Source: Arthrobacter sp. ISL-5 (lineage in GTDB: Bacteria > Actinomycetota > Actinomycetes > Actinomycetales > Micrococcaceae). From it: a stretch of DNA of 64,000 bases. The stretch covers positions 112,941 to 176,940 of the forward strand of contig NZ_JAGGPM010000046.1 in the NCBI RefSeq assembly GCF_018613835.1, written 5' to 3'. This document shows, piece by piece, positions 1 through 8,116 of the stretch (the stretch's first letter is position 1; each line of letters begins with the position of its first letter). The position numbers were made by a program, and so were the translations under genes. Under the pieces are notes generated by a model that was not told the origin of the DNA, searched no databases, and saw nothing but the letters and a program-made list of their open reading frames with translations.

Positions 1-2
1 CA

Positions 3-455
3 GCGGCGCAGGGAGCTCCGGCCCCCGGACCCGCCGCAGTTCCCGACGCCGTCCGGAACCAGCTCCGCGCGAAAAATCCGGATGAAGCTGTCAGGGGCCT
101 GGCCTGGCTGCGCTCGATGGCCTTCAGGGACGGAAAGCCGGAGCTGCTGGCCGAGGTCAATGCGGGCAACTCCCCGGCGGCGGAGGCCGACGGCAAGATC
201 AGCGCACGGCTGCAGGATTCCGGGAGCGTCCTTGCCGGGTTCACCACAAACCTCACGTCGGTCCGGACCCTGCCGGAAAGCACGGGGGCGAGAGCGGTGG
301 TTGCGGTGACGTCGGCGACGTCCGGATACGAGGAACGGCTGGCCAACGGCACGGTGATTGCCGTGAGCGGTCCGCTGCAAGGGCAAGAGTTGCGGCTGGT
401 CCTGGTGCCTGTGAACGGCACCTGGCGGATTGCCGACATTCTGCCGGCGGCATGA
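3..455 (+). CDS. Hypothetical protein, 3' part only
   Basis: The frame is open from base 3 to the TGA at 453-455, so this is the C-terminal 150 residues of a gene that starts outside the window. An Ala/Pro-rich stretch is followed by a helical region (about residues 15-40) and then alternating beta-type segments ending in a hydrophobic strand with the pattern V-x-G-T-W-R-I. That ending resembles NTF2/SnoaL-like or Mce-associated domains, but this is only a fold impression. It runs convergently with the TIGR01777 gene, 35 bases away. I do not recognise the family and assign no function. An internal ATG at 117 is not needed, because the frame continues upstream of it. Confidence 0.6.
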   Translation, partial: AAQGAPAPGPAAVPDAVRNQLRAKNPDEAVRGLAWLRSMAFRDGKPELLAEVNAGNSPAAEADGKISARLQDSGSVLAGFTTNLTSVRTLPESTGARAVVAVTSATSGYEERLANGTVIAVSGPLQGQELRLVLVPVNGTWRIADILPAA

Positions 456-490
456 CGACGGGTCGCGGCGGGATGACGGCGGACCTGCGG

Positions 491-1384
491 TCAGGAGCGG
501 CCGGCCACCCAGCGGGCTGCATCCCGGACCGACGGATGCTGCCAGGTGAACCCGTCACCCTTCAGCAGTGCGGGCTCCATCCGCTGGCTGGCAAGCAGGA
601 GCTCATCAGCCAGCTTGCCCATGACCAGCCGCAGCGCGGGCGCCGGCGCGCGGAGCAGTGCAGGCCGGTGCAGTGCTGCGGCGAGCCCGGCCACGAGGGT
701 ATTCACATTCGCGGCTTCCGGCGCTGCGACGTTGACCGGGCCGGTAAGGCGGGACGTCAGGAGGAAAGCGAAGGCGGAGGAAATGTCCGGAAGCGTGATC
801 CACGGCCAATACTGACGGCCGTTGCCGAGGGGTCCGCCGAGGCCCGCCCGCAGCAGCGGCAGGAGCCGGCCCAGCGCACCGCCGGACCTGCTCAGCACCA
901 CGGCCGAGCGCGGCGTCACCACCCGGACGCCCGGCGGCGCCTCCCGGGCCGCGGCCTCCCACTCAAGGCAGATCCGTGCCATGATGCCGGCACCGGCGGG
1001 TGACTCCTCCGTGACAAAGGCCTGGCCGGCGTCGCCGTAATACCCGGCGCCCGACTGGCTGATGAAGACCTTCGGCGGAGCGTCGAGGTGGCGCATGGCG
1101 GCCGCGAGCGTCCGGGTGGGATCGAGCCGTGAGCGGAAAAGCTCGTCGATCCGGCGGCGCGTCCACGGCCTGTCGCCGATGCCGGCCCCGCAGAGGTTGA
1201 TGACGGCGTCGGCACCCTCAATGCAGGCCGGGTCAAGGCCGCCGGCGGCCGGATCCCACCGGACCTCGGCCGCGGATCTGGGCGGCCTCCGGACCAGCCG
1301 GGAGACATCATGTCCGTCCGAGACGAGGCGTGAGGAGAGATCGGATCCGATGAGCCCCGAGGAGCCGGCCATGACGATTCGCAT
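491..1384 (-). CDS. TIGR01777 family NAD(P)-dependent epimerase-like protein
   Basis: This 297-residue protein has an N-terminal Rossmann motif, G-S-S-G-L-I-G at residues 7-13, typical of extended short-chain dehydrogenases. It also has the family's S-Q-S-G-A-G-Y-Y-G segment at about residue 108, where Tyr would be catalytic. The C-terminal 50 residues match the DUF1731 domain that defines this subgroup (A-D-E-L-L-L-A-S-Q-R). The family resembles E. coli YfcH; the substrate is unknown. The start at 1384 is preferred over the ATG at 1399 because the protein then begins directly with the first beta strand (M-R-I-V-M-A-G), as in homologues. It is divergent from the tricorn gene, with 74 bases between the starts. 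Confidence 0.85.
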   Translation of the reverse strand: MRIVMAGSSGLIGSDLSSRLVSDGHDVSRLVRRPPRSAAEVRWDPAAGGLDPACIEGADAVINLCGAGIGDRPWTRRRIDELFRSRLDPTRTLAAAMRHLDAPPKVFISQSGAGYYGDAGQAFVTEESPAGAGIMARICLEWEAAAREAPPGVRVVTPRSAVVLSRSGGALGRLLPLLRAGLGGPLGNGRQYWPWITLPDISSAFAFLLTSRLTGPVNVAAPEAANVNTLVAGLAAALHRPALLRAPAPALRLVMGKLADELLLASQRMEPALLKGDGFTWQHPSVRDAARWVAGRS

Positions 1385-1446
1385 GATCCATCTCACCATG
1401 CCCCGGCACGGGACGGCACCTCCCGGAAGCCTCTGTTGACTTTGAC

Positions 1447-1452
1447 TATGAT
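1447..1452 (+). promoter_or_regulatory. -10 element of a leaderless promoter (tricorn gene)
   Basis: TATGAT lies exactly six bases before the ATG at 1459, so transcription should start at or next to the A of the start codon. No Shine-Dalgarno sequence exists between the two. The -35 region is not recognisable; the TTGACT at 1436-1441 is too close to serve. Confidence 0.6.
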
Positions 1453-1458
1453 CGAACG

Positions 1459-4400
1459 ATGACCTCTTCGAGCTACTTCCGATTCCCGCATGTTCACGGC
1501 GATCTGGTCACGTTTGTGGCCGAGGACGACGTCTGGATCGCGCCGCTCGACGGCGGCCGCGCCTGGCGCGTCTCCTCGCTTCAGCTGCCGGCCCGCAATC
1601 CCCGGTTCACCCCGGACGGCAAGCGGCTGGTCTGGACGGTCGTACAGGGAACCGCCCCCGAAGTTGTCATCGCCGACGTCGACGGTGGCGGATACCGCCA
1701 GCTGACCTTCTTTGGCCACAGCACCACGAGGGTAAAGGGCTTCACGCCGGCGGGGGACATCGTGGTCACCAGCGCGTTCCGGCAGGCGGAGAGCCGCCAC
1801 ACCCATGCCTACCGGCTGTCCACCGACGGCGGCTGGGCCGAGGAACTCCCGTTCGGGCCGGTTGAATCGGTGGCCTTCGGACCTGAAGTCGGGGATGAAA
1901 AGCCGGTGGTGGTGGGCAGCGTCCTGTCCCGCGAACCAGCCTGGTGGAAGCGCTACCGCGGCGGCACTGCCGGGAAGCTGTGGATCGACGCCGACGGCAA
2001 CGGCGAGTTTGAACGGCTGCTCCCGGACCTTGACGGCAACCTGGCCGACCCCATGTGGGTCGACGGGCGGATCGCGTTCCTTTCGGACCACGAAGGGTAC
2101 GGCAACCTCTACTCGGTGCTGCCCGGCGGCGCAGACCTCCGGCGCCACACTGACCACGAAGACTTCTACGTGCGCCACGCGTCCACCGACGGCAAGCGTG
2201 TCATTTTTGAATCCGCCGGCGAGCTGTGGATCCTGCCTGACCTGGCATCCGAGGCCGTCCGGCTGGAAATAAAGCTCGGGTCCGCCTCGCAGGGCCGGCG
2301 TCCCGCCATGCTCCAGGCCACCAAGCACCTCGGCGACGTCCGCCCGGACAACACCGGAGCCGCCGCCGCCGTCGAGGCCCACGGCACCGTCCACTGGCTG
2401 CGGCACAAGGACGGGCCGTCCCGCGTGGTCGAGGCCACTCCAGGCGTCCGCGCCCGGCTTCCGCGTCCGCTGACGGACGGCCGCATCGCCTACGTCGCCG
2501 ATCTTGAGGGCGACGAGGCCCTCTTCATCAGGGAGATTGCCCCGCAGCTGGAAGTGCAGGCAGAGGCGCCGGTGTCCCCGGAACCTGACACGGCGCAGCA
2601 GGAGCCCGTGTCCTCCGGAGTGCCCCTGCCGCTGCCGGTGTCCGCGGCCGGGCTTGCGGGCCACGGCACCGGGCTGACGGTGGCCGACGACTCGACGACG
2701 GACGTCGCTCCCGCAGCCGAGGCAGAGGACCAGGCGGGCCCCGCGGCGGGAACGGCGGCCGGACCGGCGCCGGCCGGCCCGGCGTCCCTGAAGATTTCGT
2801 TCCCGAAACCGTCCCGCGCCAGCGCCATCGAGGCGAGCCCCGACGGCCGCTGGGTGGCCATCGGCACGGCCTTCGGCGACGTATTCCTGGCAGACACCCG
2901 CAAGGGAACCATCACCGCCGTGACGAGCATCGGCGAAGGCAGCATCGAAGACCTGTGCTGGTCACCGGACTCCGTCTGGCTGGCGTGGTCGGAGCCGGTG
3001 ACGTCGTTCGGCTCGCGCAGCCGCCTGCGCCTCGTCCCCGTCACCGGTGGGGTCCCGGTCGCCGGCGGACAGGCCGGGATCGTCGAGGTGACCGACGGCC
3101 GCTTCCGTGACGAGTCGCCGTCGTTCACGCCGGACGGAAAGTTCCTCGCTTTCCTGTCCAACCGCAGTTTCGATCCCGTGTACGACGGACATTCCTTTGA
3201 CCTGTCCTTCCCCAGCCCGATCAAGCCCTACCTGGTGGCGCTGGCGGCGGAGACAGCATCGCCGTTCGGTCCCAGCGTGGACCTTTCCGTTGAGGCGGAG
3301 GCCGCCCCCGTCAGCGCAGAAGAGCAGCCCGGACAGCCCGCTACTGTCAGGGTGGATGCCGACGGCCTGTCGCACCGCGTCATCAGCGTGCCCGTACCGC
3401 AGGGCAACTACTCGTCATTGACGGCTGCCGAAGGCGCCTTGCTGTGGCTGGACAGCCCCCTCGCCGGTGTAACGGGCGACGGCAGGGCAAGCCTTGAGGA
3501 CAAGAACGCGGCACCTGGCCTTGTCAGGTTCGATCTGGCCAAGCGCAAGGCCGCCACCATCGTTGAGGCGCTGGACAGCTACCGCGTCTCAGGCGACGGC
3601 ACGAAAGTGGTGCTGATCCACGACAAGCAGGTCCGTGTGGTGCCCTCTGACGCGAAGGCCGATGAGGAGTCCGGCCAGCTGGTCAAGGTGGACCTGACGC
3701 GGATCCGCGTGCTGCTGGACCCCCTCAGCGTCTGGGGGCAGGCATTCGACGAGGCATGGCGGCTGCAGCGCGATTTCTTCTGGACCGAGGACATGGCCGG
3801 CCAGGACTGGTCCTCAATCCACAAGCGTTACCGGCCGCTGGTCGACAGGCTGGGCTCGCACGACGACCTCGTGGACCTGCTGTGGGAGCTTCACGGCGAG
3901 CTCGGCACGTCCCACGCCTACGTCCGTCCGGCGGCCGCGACTGAGAACGGCAGCAACGGCCAGGGACGCCTTGGCGCCGACCTGGCGTTCACGGGGGAGG
4001 GCTGGGAAATTCTCCGCATCCTCGCAGGTGAATCCTCGGATCCGCTGGCCACGTCGCCGCTGACCCGCCCCGGAGCCGACGCCAAGGCGGGGGACGTCCT
4101 GCTCGCGATCGACGGCGTGCGGCTGACGGAAACGCTCACACCCGCCATGCAGCTGGTCGGCGCCGCCGGCCGCGCGGTGGAACTCACCATCCGCAACGGA
4201 GCCGGCCACGGCCCGGCAGCAGGAGCCCAGCGCCGCATTGCCGTCGTTCCGATCAAGGACGAAGAGCGTCTCCGGTACCAGGACTGGGTGGCCGCGAACC
4301 GACGCACGGTCCGCGAAGCGTCCGGCGGAAGCTTCGGGTATCTGCACATCCCCGACATGATGGCCAACGGCTGGGCGCAGCTCCACCGCGACCTGGACAC

Positions 4401-4971
4401 CGAAACGGCGCTGGACGGACTGATCGTTGACGTGCGCCGGAACCGCGGCGGGCACACCTCCCAGCTCGTGGCCGAGCTGATCGGGCGCAAGGTGACGGGC
4501 TGGAGCATGCCGCGTGGCGAGAAGCCGCGGACCTACCCGCACCACGCACCGCGCGGGCCGGTCATCATCCTGGCCGACGAATTCGCCGGTTCCGATGGCG
4601 ACATCATCACCCAGGTGTCAAAGCTCCGCGGCATCGGCCCGGTGATCGGGACCCGCACCTGGGGCGGAGTGGTCGGCATCGACAGTCGCTTTACGCTGGC
4701 CGACGGCACCGGCGTGACCCAGCCGCGCTACGCCACCTGGTTCGGCGGCGGCGTGGGCTGGAGCGTCGAGAACCACGGCGTTGCACCGGACATCGAGGTG
4801 GCCTTCCCGCCGCACGCCTATGCGGCCGGACGCGACCCGCAGCTGGAATACGGAATCGGCGCCCTGAAGGAAATGGTCCAGGAGCTCCCCACAGACCGGC
4901 CGCCGGCACGCGAGGGCTACCGCCGGCTGCGCCCGGAGCCGCTGCCGGCACGCAGGCCCACGGTCGGCTGA
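1459..4971 (+). CDS. Tricorn protease homologue (S41 family peptidase)
   Basis: At 1170 residues this matches archaeal and actinobacterial tricorn core protease, which cuts peptides released by the proteasome or Clp into shorter pieces. Two beta-propeller blocks (about 10-345 and 450-760, WD40/PD40 repeats such as T-P-D-G-K) are separated by an Ala/Pro/Glu-rich linker (about 365-440). A C1 domain, a PDZ domain (about 850-940) and the S41 catalytic domain follow. Ser818-His819 in G-T-S-H, Ser1045-Asp1046 in A-G-S-D-G-D and Glu1104 in V-E-N-H correspond to the tricorn Ser745/His746, Ser965/Asp966 and Glu1023 set, so the enzyme should be active. It has its own leaderless promoter and a strong terminator behind it. 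A soluble cytoplasmic enzyme is expected; there is no signal peptide. Confidence 0.9.
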   Translation: MTSSSYFRFPHVHGDLVTFVAEDDVWIAPLDGGRAWRVSSLQLPARNPRFTPDGKRLVWTVVQGTAPEVVIADVDGGGYRQLTFFGHSTTRVKGFTPAGDIVVTSAFRQAESRHTHAYRLSTDGGWAEELPFGPVESVAFGPEVGDEKPVVVGSVLSREPAWWKRYRGGTAGKLWIDADGNGEFERLLPDLDGNLADPMWVDGRIAFLSDHEGYGNLYSVLPGGADLRRHTDHEDFYVRHASTDGKRVIFESAGELWILPDLASEAVRLEIKLGSASQGRRPAMLQATKHLGDVRPDNTGAAAAVEAHGTVHWLRHKDGPSRVVEATPGVRARLPRPLTDGRIAYVADLEGDEALFIREIAPQLEVQAEAPVSPEPDTAQQEPVSSGVPLPLPVSAAGLAGHGTGLTVADDSTTDVAPAAEAEDQAGPAAGTAAGPAPAGPASLKISFPKPSRASAIEASPDGRWVAIGTAFGDVFLADTRKGTITAVTSIGEGSIEDLCWSPDSVWLAWSEPVTSFGSRSRLRLVPVTGGVPVAGGQAGIVEVTDGRFRDESPSFTPDGKFLAFLSNRSFDPVYDGHSFDLSFPSPIKPYLVALAAETASPFGPSVDLSVEAEAAPVSAEEQPGQPATVRVDADGLSHRVISVPVPQGNYSSLTAAEGALLWLDSPLAGVTGDGRASLEDKNAAPGLVRFDLAKRKAATIVEALDSYRVSGDGTKVVLIHDKQVRVVPSDAKADEESGQLVKVDLTRIRVLLDPLSVWGQAFDEAWRLQRDFFWTEDMAGQDWSSIHKRYRPLVDRLGSHDDLVDLLWELHGELGTSHAYVRPAAATENGSNGQGRLGADLAFTGEGWEILRILAGESSDPLATSPLTRPGADAKAGDVLLAIDGVRLTETLTPAMQLVGAAGRAVELTIRNGAGHGPAAGAQRRIAVVPIKDEERLRYQDWVAANRRTVREASGGSFGYLHIPDMMANGWAQLHRDLDTETALDGLIVDVRRNRGGHTSQLVAELIGRKVTGWSMPRGEKPRTYPHHAPRGPVIILADEFAGSDGDIITQVSKLRGIGPVIGTRTWGGVVGIDSRFTLADGTGVTQPRYATWFGGGVGWSVENHGVAPDIEVAFPPHAYAAGRDPQLEYGIGALKEMVQELPTDRPPAREGYRRLRPEPLPARRPTVG

Positions 4972-4999
4972 CGCCGTGAGCCGCTGACCCGGCTCATAC

Positions 5000-5049
5000 A
5001 AAAGGCCCTGTTCCCGGCAGGATTCTCCAGACCGGGAACAGGGCCTTTT
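5000..5049. terminator. Bidirectional intrinsic terminator
   Basis: An 18-bp perfect stem (5000-5017 with 5032-5049) has arms beginning AAAAGGCCC and ending GGGCCTTTT, around a 14-base loop. The A-run and T-run make it functional in both directions, for the tricorn gene (+) and the convergent osmC-like gene (-). Confidence 0.9.
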
Positions 5050-5083
5050 GCTGTGTGGTTCCGGCCGCTGGGCAGCCGCCGAA

Positions 5084-5515
5084 TCAGGAAGCGGCGAGTG
5101 TGGCGTCCAGGGTGATGTCGATGCTGGCGAGGGCGCCGGAGACAGGGCAGCCGACCTTGGCTTCCGCTGCGATCTTCTGGAATTCATCCTCGGAGATGCC
5201 CGGCACCTTGGCGCTCATGGTCAGGTGGCTGCCGGTGATGCCGGTGCCCGGCACGAACGTGACGTCTGCCTTGGTGTGCACCTCTTCCGGGGTGTGGCCG
5301 GCCTGGGCCAGCGCATGGCTGAAGGCCATGGAGAAGCAGGCGGAGTGGGCGGCGGCGATCAGCTCTTCCGGGCTGGTCTTGCCTTCCGAGGCCTCGGTGC
5401 GGGCCTTCCAGGTGACCTCGTAGGTGCCCAGTCCGGAGCTGTCGAGCGTCGTGTTGCCGGCCCCGGTAATCAGGTCGCCGTTCCATACAGTGTGTGCGGT
5501 GCGTGTTGCTGCCAT
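5084..5515 (-). CDS. osmC: OsmC family peroxiredoxin
   Basis: A 143-residue thiol peroxidase that reduces organic hydroperoxides. The two redox cysteines are Cys60 in H-S-A-C-F-S-M and Cys123 in V-G-C-P-V-S-G, with family-typical spacing. The start at 5515 is chosen because AGGAG lies five bases upstream of that ATG; the in-frame GTG at 5521 would overlap this ribosome-binding site. The sequence resembles the OsmC subgroup (L-I-A-A-A-H-S-A-C) rather than Ohr. It is monocistronic, facing the shared terminator at 5000-5049. Confidence 0.9.
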   Translation of the reverse strand: MAATRTAHTVWNGDLITGAGNTTLDSSGLGTYEVTWKARTEASEGKTSPEELIAAAHSACFSMAFSHALAQAGHTPEEVHTKADVTFVPGTGITGSHLTMSAKVPGISEDEFQKIAAEAKVGCPVSGALASIDITLDATLAAS

Positions 5516-5574
5516 GTCCACTCCTAAGCTTGGGTTTAAATCAGGACCCGGCTGACGCCCGATCCTTCCTGCAC

Positions 5575-5587
5575 AATCCTATGGATT
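5575..5587. promoter_or_regulatory. Small palindrome upstream of the osmC-like gene
   Basis: AATCC-TAT-GGATT is a perfect inverted repeat. Read on the minus strand it contains TAGGAT, a plausible -10 about 60 bases before the osmC start. It could be an operator or chance; it does not match the OhrR box I know (TACAATT-AATTGTA). Confidence 0.3.
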
Positions 5588-5696
5588 AGCCGGCGCGGGC
5601 GCACGGGTTGTCCGCTGTCAGAGGATTATGACCGGCCGCCAAAACGCGGCCGCCAGGACGCGGCGGCCGGATTACGGGTGCAGGGTAACGCAAGGA

Positions 5697-5741
5697 ACGA
5701 CGACGGCGACGCCTCCGCGGAGGGGGCGTCGCCGTCGTCGT
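5697..5741 (-). terminator. GC-rich hairpin after the small membrane protein gene
   Basis: A perfect 17-bp stem (5697-5713 with 5725-5741, arm ACGACGACGGCGACGCC) lies 20 bases after the stop codon at 5761. It has no U-tract, as is common for actinobacterial terminators. A second, weaker GC-rich inverted repeat lies around 5632-5669. Confidence 0.75.
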
Positions 5742-5760
5742 CATGAGGGAAAGGCGGCTG

Positions 5761-6111
5761 TCAGTTCCAGAGGGTGGCGATGGCCACGTTCAGCAGCGCC
5801 AGGCCGCCGACGCTGTGCGCCAGGCCGGCGGAGATGGGCTCGTCCTTCTTGTACTTCCGGCGGCCGATGAAGGCCAGCACGCCGACGGCCAGGGCGATGA
5901 CGAACTTGATGCCGAGCTTGGCGTAGTTGGCGTCCATGTCCAGCGCAGGAATGAGGCCCATCATGACGATGCCGGTGATGATCTGGAGAGCCGCGCCGTC
6001 AAACTGCCGAGGGTGGACGGTGGGCTTCTTCATGTTGCCGATCCAGATGCCGACGATCATGGCGGCGCCGACGATGTGCAGGAAGACCATGATGTTATAG
6101 ACGATTATCAT
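5761..6111 (-). CDS. Small four-helix integral membrane protein
   Basis: The 116-residue protein has four predicted membrane helices (about 4-25, 38-56, 65-83 and 95-114) and short basic loops (R-R-K-Y-K-K). His12 in helix 1 and His95 in helix 4 lie inside the membrane, an arrangement seen in small haem- or copper-binding proteins; a haem role here is only a guess. It is transcribed alone from a leaderless promoter whose -35 region is covered by a TTCTAC-N5-GTAGTA palindrome, nearly identical to the three sites at the cytochrome bd locus. That regulatory link, not homology, is the best clue to function. I do not recognise a named family. Confidence 0.75.
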   Translation of the reverse strand: MIIVYNIMVFLHIVGAAMIVGIWIGNMKKPTVHPRQFDGAALQIITGIVMMGLIPALDMDANYAKLGIKFVIALAVGVLAFIGRRKYKKDEPISAGLAHSVGGLALLNVAIATLWN

Positions 6112-6117
6112 GGCATC

Positions 6118-6123
6118 AGTCTA
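6118..6123 (-). promoter_or_regulatory. -10 element of a leaderless promoter (small membrane protein)
   Basis: On the minus strand TAGACT is followed by six bases and the ATG ending at 6111. The same hexamer and spacing occur before the DinB gene. No ribosome-binding site is present. Confidence 0.6.
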
Positions 6124-6132
6124 GCCAGATGG

Positions 6133-6149
6133 TTCTACGCTTCGTAGTA
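6133..6149. promoter_or_regulatory. Fourth BlaI-type operator, TTCTAC-GCTTC-GTAGTA
   Basis: Eleven of the twelve arm bases agree with the TTCTAC-N5-GTAGAA sites at 22417, 22506 and 22530. It covers 6141-6146, where the -35 of the membrane protein promoter should lie (17 bases from TAGACT), so a bound repressor would block that promoter. Confidence 0.6.
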
Positions 6150-6190
6150 AGCCCGGGCGCGGGTCGGAATGCAAATGGCATGGACGAAAA

Positions 6191-6251
6191 ACGGCGGCGG
6201 CCGCCCGGTCCGCCGGTGGTTTCCCACCGTGTCCCGGACGGCCGCCGCCGT
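6191..6251 (-). terminator. Intrinsic terminator of the lpdA-sucB transcript
   Basis: A 13-bp GC stem (6191-6203 with 6239-6251) has a long loop that can itself pair. Read on the minus strand it is followed directly by TTTTCG, giving a U-tract 16 bases after the sucB stop. Confidence 0.8.
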
Positions 6252-6266
6252 CGAAATTCCCGGAGC

Positions 6267-8000
6267 CTAGAGTCCCAGATCCGCTTCGAACGCGCCTTCT
6301 TCAAGGCGGGCCTTGAGCGTCTGCAGGAAGCGTCCGGCGTCCGCGCCGTCCACCAGGCGGTGGTCGTACGTGAGCGACAGGTACATCATGGAACGGATGG
6401 CGATGGAGTCGTCACCGTTCTCGTCGGTGACCACCACGGGGCGCTTGACGATGGCGCCGGTGCCCAGGATGCCGACCTGCGGCTGGTTGATGATCGGAGT
6501 GTCGAACAGGGCGCCAACGGAGCCGATGTTCGTGATGCTGAACGTTCCGCCGGAGAGCTCGTCCGGACCGATCTTGGCGTTGCGCGTGCGGTCAGCAACG
6601 TCGGCGATCTTGGCGGCCAGGCCGGCGAGGTTCAGGGTGCCGGCGTCGGAAATGACGGGAACCAGCAGGCCCTTGTCAGTGTCGACGGCGATCGCCAGGT
6701 GCTCGGCGTTGTGGTAGGTGATTTCCTGCTTCTCTTCGTCGTACGCGGCGTTGAGCTTGGGGTGCTGCTTCAGGGCTTCGGCGACGGCCTTGGCGATGAA
6801 CGGCAGGAACGTGAGCTTGACGCCGTTCTGGGCCTGGAACGAGTTCTTGGCCTTGAGGCGGAGCTTGGCCACCCTGGTCATGTCCACTTCGTGCACCTGG
6901 GTCAGCTGGGTGGAGACATCCAGCGACTCGCGCATGCGGCGGGCGATGACCTGTCGGATGCGGGGTGCCTTCTGCACGGTGCCGCGCAGCGAGGATGCCG
7001 CGGCGGATGCCGGGGCAGCCGCCGGAGCAGCGGATGCCGGTGCAGCGGCAGGAGCCGGAGCCGCCTTCGCCTCGGCGGCAGCAAGCACGTCCTGCTTGCG
7101 GATGCGGCCGCCCACTCCGGTGCCGGACAGGGAGGAGATGTCAACGCCCTGCTGGTTGGCCAGCTTGCGGACCAGGGGAGTGACATAGCCGGACTCGCCG
7201 CCGGCGGCTGGTGCCTCAGCCGGGGCAGCGGCCGGTGCCTGGGGAGCAGGTGCCTGAACTTCTTCCTTGGCCGGAGCCGTGGCAGGTGCCTCGGCCGGCT
7301 TCTCGGGTGCGGCAGCTGGCGCGGGGGCTTCGGCGGCCTTCTCGGGAGCGGCGGCCGGTGCCGGTGCGGCGGCGGCGGGGGCAGCAGCGCCGGAGCCGAT
7401 GACCGCGAGGACGGAGCCGACTTCGGCCGTTTCGTCTTCGTTGACACGGATTTCCTGGAGCGTGCCGGCGACCGGCGACGGGATTTCGGTGTCCACCTTG
7501 TCGGTGGAGACCTCTAGGAGCGGCTCATCCACTTCGACGGTGTCGCCAACGGCTTTGAGCCACCGGGTCACAGTGCCCTCGGTGACGCTTTCGCCCAGGG
7601 CCGGGAGGGTCACTTCGTGGCCCTCGCCGGCCGGAGCCGGTGCCGCTTCGGCGGCGGGTGCCTGCTCAGCGGGCGTTTCCGCTGCAGGTGCCTCGGCGGG
7701 TGCCTCGGCGGCCGGGGCTTCCTCCGCCGGCGCGGCTTCTGCGGGGGCGGACCCGCCGCCTGAACCGTCACCGATGCGGACCAGGGGAGCACCAACTTCT
7801 GCGGTTTCGTCTTCGGCAACGAGGATTTCCTCGATGACGCCGGCGATCGGAGAGGGGATTTCAGTGTCTACTTTGTCGGTGGAGACTTCGAGCAACGGCT
7901 CGTCCACCTCTACCCGGTCACCTACCTGCTTGAGCCAGCGGGTGACGGTTCCTTCGGTGACGCTCTCACCGAGGGCGGGCAAGTTAACGGATTCAGACAT
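6267..8000 (-). CDS. sucB: Dihydrolipoamide acyltransferase (E2), two lipoyl domains
   Basis: 577 residues. Two nearly identical lipoyl domains (about 3-78 and 128-203) carry the swinging-arm lysines Lys43 and Lys168 in S-T-D-K-V-D-T. Ala/Pro/Glu linkers, a peripheral E1/E3-binding domain (about 275-310) and the catalytic acyltransferase core follow, with H547-x3-D551-G552. It belongs to pyruvate or 2-oxoglutarate dehydrogenase. In mycobacteria and corynebacteria the matching E2 (DlaT/AceF) serves pyruvate dehydrogenase, while the 2-oxoglutarate complex uses a fused E1, so the conventional sucB label may mislead. It is the second gene after lpdA, with a hairpin between them, and pepA upstream. 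An AAGGAG lies 15 bases before the ATG, with a purine-rich stretch closer. Confidence 0.92.
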   Translation of the reverse strand: MSESVNLPALGESVTEGTVTRWLKQVGDRVEVDEPLLEVSTDKVDTEIPSPIAGVIEEILVAEDETAEVGAPLVRIGDGSGGGSAPAEAAPAEEAPAAEAPAEAPAAETPAEQAPAAEAAPAPAGEGHEVTLPALGESVTEGTVTRWLKAVGDTVEVDEPLLEVSTDKVDTEIPSPVAGTLQEIRVNEDETAEVGSVLAVIGSGAAAPAAAAPAPAAAPEKAAEAPAPAAAPEKPAEAPATAPAKEEVQAPAPQAPAAAPAEAPAAGGESGYVTPLVRKLANQQGVDISSLSGTGVGGRIRKQDVLAAAEAKAAPAPAAAPASAAPAAAPASAAASSLRGTVQKAPRIRQVIARRMRESLDVSTQLTQVHEVDMTRVAKLRLKAKNSFQAQNGVKLTFLPFIAKAVAEALKQHPKLNAAYDEEKQEITYHNAEHLAIAVDTDKGLLVPVISDAGTLNLAGLAAKIADVADRTRNAKIGPDELSGGTFSITNIGSVGALFDTPIINQPQVGILGTGAIVKRPVVVTDENGDDSIAIRSMMYLSLTYDHRLVDGADAGRFLQTLKARLEEGAFEADLGL

Positions 8001-8056
8001 GTCGTCCCCGTTCTCCTTATTGATCTTTTGTGCGGATGATTGCTGGCTTGTTCGAG

Positions 8057-8093
8057 CTTAGTGCACCCTGCGGATCATGCCGGGTGCACTAAG
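8057..8093 (-). promoter_or_regulatory. Perfect hairpin between lpdA and sucB
   Basis: The arms CTTAGTGCACCC and its exact complement (8057-8068, 8082-8093) form a 12-bp stem around a 13-base loop, 24 bases after the lpdA stop and 57 before the sucB start. It has no U-tract. It could be a partial terminator, a processing site or an mRNA-stability element that sets the E2:E3 ratio. Confidence 0.65.
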
Positions 8094-8116
8094 CCCTGTT
8101 GTATTGCGGAGCTGCT

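Noticed and set aside
1436..1452. TTGACT as -35 for the tricorn promoter
   Set aside because: Only five bases separate it from the TATGAT hexamer, far from the 16-19 needed.
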